A stretch of DNA of 64,000 nt from Struthio camelus (lineage: Eukaryota; Chordata; Aves; Struthioniformes; Struthionidae), in the NCBI RefSeq assembly GCF_040807025.1, contig NC_090981.1, positions 42,325,817-42,389,816 on the forward strand, read 5' to 3'. Both the position numbers and the translations under genes were made by a program. Shown here one piece after another: positions 56,990-64,000 of this stretch. The notes beneath the pieces were generated by a model. The model was not told the DNA's origin and ran no database searches. It worked only from the letters and a program-made list of their open reading frames with translations. Numbering within the stretch: the stretch's first letter is position 1; each line of letters opens with the position of its first letter.

Positions 56990-57345
56990 AACGGCTTTTT
57001 TTTCTTTTCCCTCCGTGGTCTCCCTCGGTCTCCCACTGAGAGCAGCGGGGCTGCTGGGGCCGATTTTTTTTCTTCTTCCGGGGGGGAAGAGTGAGGGCGC
57101 TCTCTCTCTCTTGAGGTGAAGCGTTCCGCCGGCCTCACTCGCTCTCTAGTGTGGGCCCTGGGCGCCAGGGAGAGAAACAACTTCTTCTTCCCTGCCCCGA
57201 AGCGGTGGGATTTGGGGGTGAGTGGCCCAGCCGTTCCCTTAACAAAAATGGTGGCTGAGGAGGCGCGCGGAGGCTGCAGGAAGGGGTGGGAGGTGCTGCC
57301 GGCAGCGGTGGGGGCAGCGGCGGGCGTGAGCCCGTCCCGCCGCAG
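56990..57345 (+). other. POLK: Putative first exon of POLK (5' end undetermined)
   Basis: The sequence is GC-rich and ends in a strong splice donor, CAG|GTAAGA, at 57345/57346 on the plus strand. In mammals, and probably in birds, POLK (DNA polymerase kappa, a Y-family translesion enzyme that bypasses bulky guanine adducts) lies head to head with CERT1, and its first exon is non-coding. The layout here fits that. No POLK coding exon, which would begin the MDSTKE-like N-terminus, was recognised through 64000. A second possible donor (ggtgagt, near 57209) lies upstream. The left boundary is only a guess. Confidence 0.5.
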
Positions 57346-60300
57346 GTAAGAGGGCTCTGCCGCCCGCCGGGCCCCGGCTGCGCGGGGCCGCCAGGAGCAG
57401 GGGCTGCCGAGGGCGCCTCTGCCGCGCCTTCTTTTGTTTGTTTGTTTTCCTTCTTCCCCTCCTTTTTTTCTTTTTTTTTTTAACCGCTCGGCGCTTGGGG
57501 CGAGGTCGCTCACCCTGCGGGAGGGCGGTCACTGCGGGGTTAGGCTGCTAGAGCGCCTCTGCGCCGCCGGCGTTGCTTTTGCTTTACCGGTTCTGTCTGA
57601 GGGTGTGCTGTGAGCAGGGTAAAAGGTGGCGGTCAGAAGCCTACGTCAGAGGAGTTAGCAGTGTCCTGTATTTTTATCGGTGTAATGTTTTAGCAGTTCA
57701 GGGAATAAAACGAAAACAATTTTTTTTTCCGGTATCCCTCACCGATATTTATAAGCAGAGAAATATTTGCGGAAAGCAACAACAACAAAGACGGTCGAAA
57801 GTTATAATTTTGCAGTTGAGCTATAGATGTAGTAGTTTGCAAATGGCTTTCAATTTGTGCTGGCTCATCGCCTTTCTCATGATCTCTTGAAAAGGTTGTG
57901 TTAAAAAATAGTTTTGGGTGAGGAAGCTTTAGTATTGGGACATGTTGTCCTGGTTATACCTTAAGAGCAATACCGTAATATTTTCTGCGGCTTCCTCCTT
58001 GTGACAAATCATTGTGTAGTTTTTCTAGACTATGCTGCTTGAAAGTTTCCGTTACGGGATTATTATTTTGTTGAAAGAGCTGTTAGTATTATTACGTATA
58101 TGCATTCCCCACATATGTGACTGCTAGATGTTAGGTAATGTTAGTATCAGCTCAAAGTCTTCACTATAAAGATGTTTGCAATGAATGTAAATCTGCAGCA
58201 CTGAGATGGATGGTAAAGCAACATCATTGTCATAAACAGCTGGAAGTAATAGAGTCATAGAAGTGTTAATACTCATTTAATCGTTGGAATGCACAGAAAC
58301 ATTTTTATGCAAGTTGATTGTGGATGCTGCTTTTGATGATTCTGATATATCAAAAAGTTGTTGAGAAACTGCTGTTTGATTCACCAGCTGTTTGGGCAGA
58401 AACAAAGATATTTTTCTTAATGTCTGTTGCAATGTATTGCATCTATTAAGTAAGATGGGTAGTTGAGTTTTGTATATATTTATATATATAAGAATTTATC
58501 GTTCTCTCCAACGAGAGATCGTTCTCTTCACTTTGAAGGGCAGTCATGTTTTCTCTATCAGACTCTGAATGAACTTCTTTAACTGAGAGCAGGAAGTGAG
58601 GAGACGTGTCTGAACAAAGCTTGTTGGCTATGGCGCTGCTGTGTACTCACATCACCATGTGCTCTCATGCTTTCAGTTGAGGACTGTCCCCTTCATTCCA
58701 GCAGTAGCTCTATTTTTTTTTTCCTCTCTGTAAAGTATAGATTGACTCAAACAGGCATCAGAAATCAAAAATTCAAAGGGTAGACATTCTTTCAGGTTGC
58801 TTACAGAGTCATCCTTTTTCAAGAGAATATATGTATTCTAATGATTAAGTCTAGTAAACATTTTTGAACCATAACTTTGAGTTTGATGGCTAGATGTTTG
58901 CCTTTCCATCTTTTTATATAACGCTTCATCTGTTCTAACAATTATATATTTACATCTGCCACATCCTCCTATGATCAATTTTTCGCCATGGTGTTACCCT
59001 CTTATGTTCCTTTTGACAGACTTGCTAGGATTGTGAATACCTGAAATGTATTAACTCTTCTTTATAATACTGTGACCCTCCTTTCTGTGTGTAACTAGTC
59101 TTTTGTTAAGGTTATATCTTTGTTAGCGAGTGGTGTGGTGCGGTAGGAGCAGATCTGTAGAAGAAAAGACTTAGAAGCTGAGGACCTGAAGTTCGTCCTA
59201 TATCTGTTTTAAGAGGTTTTACTTTGGGTTAGCTGTGGTTTGGTCCCACGGATAGAATCTCTGATAGCAACTGGAATGATCAGTTGTCCTCCAGAAGCTC
59301 ATCTTTCAGTTTAGGTTAGTTTGAAAGGAATTGAGTTTGCATACTTCAAGACCAATCAGTGATGCAAACTAAAACCATGGTAAATGAAAGTAATCAGGAG
59401 ATACACTTCAAAAGCATGCTACTTATCCAAACAGAAATGGTGTTGTAGACCACTCACTCCTCTCTACCTCCTTCTGTGTCTTTTCTACTAGACCTTTATT
59501 TTGTTACTGTGTTCCTTCTTTCTTTGGGAGCCCCAGAACGTAATTTTTACTCCTGCTAGTGTCTTAGATACAGGTTATGAGGTGTTTATAAATTATCATA
59601 ACTGGAAATGGTCATCACCTTTCTTTTAATAGTGGGACAGATACTATTATAAAATTACTTCTTGTGGTTTTACTTTTGACGATGTCAGTCATAAATGTCA
59701 ATGACTAACTTCCTAAATATCTGATCTTTTTTATATCCTGTTTTTCTACCTCTTATTTCCACTACTACTGTACCTGCTCCTTCTGTTGCTCTTGATTGCC
59801 TTTCTCCTGTGAATCCTTGTATTAACACAAGTGATATATAGCGTTGAAGGTAAGTTGTAGAGTGTTCATTGTGTGTTATTAAAACACATTGATCCTTAGT
59901 GCATATATCATTTTCTAGTATGTATGTGCTTCTGCAGTTACATTTGTTCTTATGTTTAAAACTATTTTCCTTAAGATGACTCTTGAAGGAGTTTTGTTTA
60001 TACAGCACCGTATTAACTAATAGGCTCTGAGATATAAGCTATTCGAAAAATATTTTCTTTCTGAAGTAAAACGTATAACATTTATTTTCACTAATTTACA
60101 AAATACTAAAGTAGGAAATCTTGGTTAGAAACTAAAATAAATCTTTTTCAGTTTAAAAGGTCTTGTGAAAGGCTGAATAGTAATTGAGACAAGGAAAGAT
60201 ACTCACCAAATTCTCTGCCCTTGGCATAAACACTGAAGTTTTAAAGTCAGATAAGGTTGTTCTTTTTGTTTGTTTGTGGTTTTGTTTTTTGGTCTTTAAA

Positions 60301-63300
60301 AAAAAAAGCTACAGAGGAGCTGAAAAAAGGACTTATAACAGAATTGTACTGTATCTTCTATGTAGAAAATTAATCAGGGATGGATAGTCCAGTTATTTTA
60401 CTTAGCTCTTCTTAGATAAGAGTAACTTGAATAGTTTGATGAAGAGTACAAAACAGTTATGTTGACATATTTTCTTCATTTTTGTCATTGTCAGAAGTAG
60501 TCTTTATCTGTTTACTTTGCAATGTGAATCACTTATTTGTAAAAGGCTTAAACTATCTGTATTTTGTTACATCTGGAAGCCAAAGGTTTCAGAGAAGACA
60601 TGATTCCAGGAGCGGTCTTTCTGAAGGCTGACTCTAGATACTTGGATGGGGTCTGAGTTTTTATAACATGCTAAGTCAGTTGTTATTTGAAAAATAGTTC
60701 AATTCTGCTGTGTTAGCTTGGGCCCTCAGAATTTTCACTTCTGTGAATTGCCCAAAACTGACAGGAGTCTGCTTCTTGGGGCTGTTCAGGAACCAAGGCT
60801 CTAGTAAATATCAAGCCCCCTGTGGCTGAAAAGAATTGAGCAGGTAGTTCAGAAGGACAGTCCGATACGCCTGCTTGCACGTGTCTTTGTCGGTGGTCCA
60901 TCCTGCTGAGAAGCAGAGACTTTATAGCGGCTGACACTTAAGTCATTATCAAAGGAACGTATTTTTTACAAGGAAATAAGAGTTAAGGAGTTTGTTAAAT
61001 TTGATCCTGTCAACCTTAATACTCTTTGCCAGGTGAGTACTCGGAAGAGGCAGGTGCACTTCTTGAAGGATCCTGTGTAACATAATGTTACTTTGTTGGG
61101 ATAAAATACGTAGGCGAATAATGGATAATTCAAGTATTATGAAATCGGATGTAATAACTGTAGTGTCACCTTTTAATTATCAGAGATGTTCAAAATATTT
61201 TAGTAGTGTTGAATTTTCCTAATTTGCGAAATGAAAACCCTTAGGAAATGTATGTTTGATCTTGCCTTAGGAATTAAAGAGAGAAAATAGTGCATTTGTG
61301 GGAGAAAACCATGGCTCAGATGGCCCAGCTCTGTTGATGGATTAACTCCTATACCAAGGTAGGTAGCTGAGATTTAATTCTTTAATGATGGTGCTGCAAA
61401 CAGCTACATGCACAGCCTTGATGAAGATAATTCTGTGCAGTGGGTGGAATAAGACAACCAGTTGCATGGCCACCAGCTTAATCTTAATTAGCAATTGGAG
61501 CAAAAACAAAATGGCCTGTTGGTTCTGCAGTTGCTCTTCAATTCTCTATTCTTCAAGCGTTCTTCAGTATTTGGCGAAAAGTAATGAGGTAGATGCAGAT
61601 AGTACTTCAGACGTATTTATGGAGGATTTTCTTTGGTACAAGTGATTGTCACTTCCAAGAGTATCCCCGTTCACTTGTGCTGTAGTTTAACCGTTTTCCA
61701 CACCTCTTGTCAAAACAATTGTCAGAGTTCAAAAAAAAAAAAAAAAGTCTTGATCACTTGTCTTTTGACTCAGTATGTACATGACTTCCTGCACAGTTTC
61801 TTTGAACTGTATTTTATATTTTATATAGACTGAAATTCTGGCCAATGGATGAATACAAGTTTTCCTATCTGAGATCTAGAATAGTGACTGTTCATGATTA
61901 AGGGTTATCTGTGTCATTAGTTTATGTTTCCTTTAGTATAGGAAGCTGCTTACAACAATAAGCTTTAATTTCATCTCAGTACAAAAGTAAGTAACTACAA
62001 AAGGTGGTTATAAGTGACATTTTTTTGTAACGTTTGCACTAGGGAGATGCACTTACCCAGCTTGCTTACTTTCATTCATGTTGCTTGTCTTGGCTTATGA
62101 GTTTTTCAGTTGACCTAAGTGTGTGTTATGGTGAGGTGGGGGCACAGTGATCTTTTACAACAAATGTACTTCTTGAAGTAACTAAAATCATTTTGACTCT
62201 TAAACTGCTGAATTAACTGTCTTACCAAAATGGGTTAAAACTAGGTATTTCACTCATGGTTGACTTTTGAGGCTCTCTGAACTTAGGGAGTGCTCAAGGG
62301 AGTTTGATTTTCCTCACAACCATCCTCTATATGGATGTGCTTATTTTAAATAAACCCAAGATGTCTTTCTGAGTTTAAGTACAACATGGAAGATGTTTTT
62401 CCACCCCATGATTGCACTGAGTTGCCCTAACTTTCAGTAATATTTGATAATGGGTCGTTTGTGGTTTTTTTCATTGGAAAAAAAAGTCAGCAGTCTCAGC
62501 TGTACATCCATATCTCAAAGGAAGTTTTTCGATCTTTTTTTTTTCTTCTTCCCATTGATGCTTTTAGTGTAGTACTAGCTCAAGAGTCCCATATAACAGT
62601 GATCTGCACTACACTAAGCCTGATTTTAGCCAAAAGCTTGATAAGTGATTCTTCATAGTCAAAACTGGATGAAGTAAGTCTTTCATCTGACTTGATTAAC
62701 TGTCTGCTGTGCTTTCAGTGCAGTTACACAAGTCTTATTAACATCTTGGCCTTGTCACTGAAATTCATTGTAACAACAATTCTTTTTTCTGGTGTGACCT
62801 ACTTAATGATAGGATTACTGAAGCTATCCCTTCAGCTGTTTTCAATGTTTGCATGCGAGGTAGCTCTTACAGTTTTGCTTTGTTTGTATTAAAATAAACA
62901 CACTGGAAGAGCTAAGATAAAAGAGTGTTCCAAATAGATTTTATTTTGAAGAAAATAGGAAGTTTATTTCAGGCTTATACTGTAATAAAATGAGGTGCCA
63001 GATTTTGATTAAATGATGTGTGGCTTTTATAAGTTTTACAGAAATTGAAGGAACCATGTAATTGGGATCCTTACTTTAGCTGTCCTAAAAATAATAATAA
63101 TTATAATTTAAAAAAATATAGAAAGAGGACTTGAAGTAATTGTGTTGCTATTACCAATATCAGTATTTTTTACACACTCTGAAGACTGACTTTGGGCAAT
63201 CTAGATACAAAAGATGGTTCCTTACTTGTCTGTAATATGCTACTTGGTTCTTACATTCTGCTTTTGAGGAGAAGGGGAGGTCAGCAGTGATACATCTTAG

Positions 63301-64000
63301 TAACTTCTTTGCATCTCATTCTATTTTTTTTGTTGGCATAAGTGTCTGATGGCAAAGATGACAGAATTTGTTTTCCTTTATGAGGACTGGTACACAATTT
63401 ACATGCATCAAATCATCATTCAGTGTGTAAGTAAATTCTCTTCCAAGGTTTTCCATACTGGTGTCATTTTCCAATTCTCATATTTCTTTTTAGTAAGCTG
63501 TTACACTGTCAGTGAAAGGCAAACTGTTAACACTTTTAAAGTTTCTTATTACTTTGCTAATAACACTGTGTCCACCAAGCTGAATATTCTTAGAAATATT
63601 TTTGGCCTTCCTTTTTCTCACGTATTAGTATTTTTACATTTAAGGATGAAGGCATTTAAGTTTTCACACAACACACTTGTTTCTGATGCTGGAATTGCTG
63701 GATTTTTAGTGAAGACAGGCTGGAGGAGTGGCACAGTGTCAAAAACAAGCCATTTCCTTCAGGCTAGTTGAGTCAACCATCCCAAAAGATATTGATTTTG
63801 AATAAAGGTGGGGGCGCTTGCAATTAAATTGTGGTTCATTTTTTTTCTGTTTCAGTCTTATGACGTTTTCACCAAGACACTATGCAAGTGCCTCAGACGT
63901 TTTCATATGATATATAACCCTGATTAATTCAGTTCAGTTTCTGTGCTTGCTCCTAGAAGAGATTGACTGGAGTTCTGTTGGGGGTCTTCTACCCTTGCAT
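57346..64000 (+). other. POLK: Probable POLK intron 1 (partial)
   Basis: CpG-island tail to about 57610, then AT-rich DNA to the window edge. It holds a T-rich tract just after the donor (57450-57481), an A16 run (61731-61746) and a possible cryptic exon (61271-61358). No CR1 was recognised. Open frames here, including one of 140 codons at 63349-63771, show no similarity I can name. Assigning this stretch to POLK depends on the exon 1 call. Confidence 0.45.

Larger units (their letters stand above)
56700..57115. promoter_or_regulatory. Bidirectional promoter core between CERT1 and POLK
   Basis: The interval between the CERT1 first exon (leftward) and the plus-strand exon ending at 57345 (rightward) has no TATA box at a sensible place. 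It carries motifs typical of housekeeping head-to-head promoters: two ZNF143-type sites (56805-56823, 56899-56917), YY1-type AAGATGGCGGC on the minus strand (56697-56707, 56956-56966) and an ETS-like cttccgg (57075-57081). The exact transcription start sites cannot be read from sequence alone. Confidence 0.75.
55590..57610. promoter_or_regulatory. CpG island spanning the CERT1 5' end and the divergent transcription unit
   Basis: A sharp change from AT-rich to GC-rich, CpG-dense sequence occurs near 55590 and reverses near 57610. The island covers CERT1 exon 1 (56234-56329), the first 600 bases of intron 1, the intergenic promoter and the putative POLK exon 1. Several overlapping open frames of 70-200 codons here result from the low stop-codon frequency of GC-rich DNA. 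Boundaries are by eye. Confidence 0.9.

Noticed and set aside
55463..57532. Many overlapping open frames of 70-200 codons on both strands
   Set aside because: They lie in the CpG island where stop codons are rare. The products are Pro/Arg/Gly/Ala-rich low-complexity strings. Only the CERT1 exon 1 frame (56329-56234) is supported.
63349..63771. A 140-codon plus-strand open frame starting with ATG
   Set aside because: Biased, hydrophobic, phenylalanine-rich composition expected from T-rich DNA, no recognisable domain, no splice or promoter context. Treated as a chance frame.
57346..64000. Search for the first POLK coding exon
   Set aside because: Candidate ATGGAT starts near 60379 and 61133 do not continue into a POLK-like N-terminus, so no POLK coding sequence is claimed.

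Overview
This window is vertebrate nuclear DNA, almost certainly from a bird. The evidence is AT-rich introns carrying several CR1 LINE copies with the avian-type 3' end (ATTCTGTG-like octamers), no Alu, L1 or B1-type repeats, and split genes with GT-AG introns. There is no bacterial or phage content.

The left 56 kb is the 5' half of CERT1 (COL4A3BP, ceramide transfer protein, also called Goodpasture antigen-binding protein) on the minus strand. Seven consecutive coding exons were found by translation and by checking splice sites. In transcript order they are 56329-56234, 52544-52410, 35876-35760, 12378-12271, 11452-11314, 10321-10238 and 3811-3654. Every junction has AG/GT and the reading frame is kept across all of them. 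They encode residues 1-279: the N-terminus and complete PH domain, the serine-repeat motif, a helical/acidic linker and the start of the middle coiled coil. The FFAT motif and the START lipid-transfer domain lie beyond position 1. Introns 2 and 3 are very long (16.5 and 23.4 kb) and hold most of the repeats: CR1 fragments in both orientations, a degenerate LTR-like direct-repeat pair at 43.4-45.2 kb and simple repeats.

From about 55.6 to 57.6 kb there is a strong CpG island. It covers CERT1 exon 1 and, on the other side, a plus-strand exon-like stretch ending in CAG|GTAAGA at 57345/57346. In other vertebrates POLK (DNA polymerase kappa) sits head to head with CERT1, so this is probably the first, mainly non-coding exon of POLK, with 57346-64000 being its first intron. 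No POLK coding exon was recognised in the window, so that identity rests on synteny and layout. The shared promoter has two ZNF143/STAF-type sites in tandem, two YY1/TISU-type AAGATGGCGGC elements and G-rich runs.

No new biological system is visible. The points most worth a second look are the promoter architecture, with a strong-context upstream ORF ahead of a weak-context CERT1 start codon; a plus-strand ATG open through its splice donor; an old LTR-like pair; and CTCF-like sites in intron 3.
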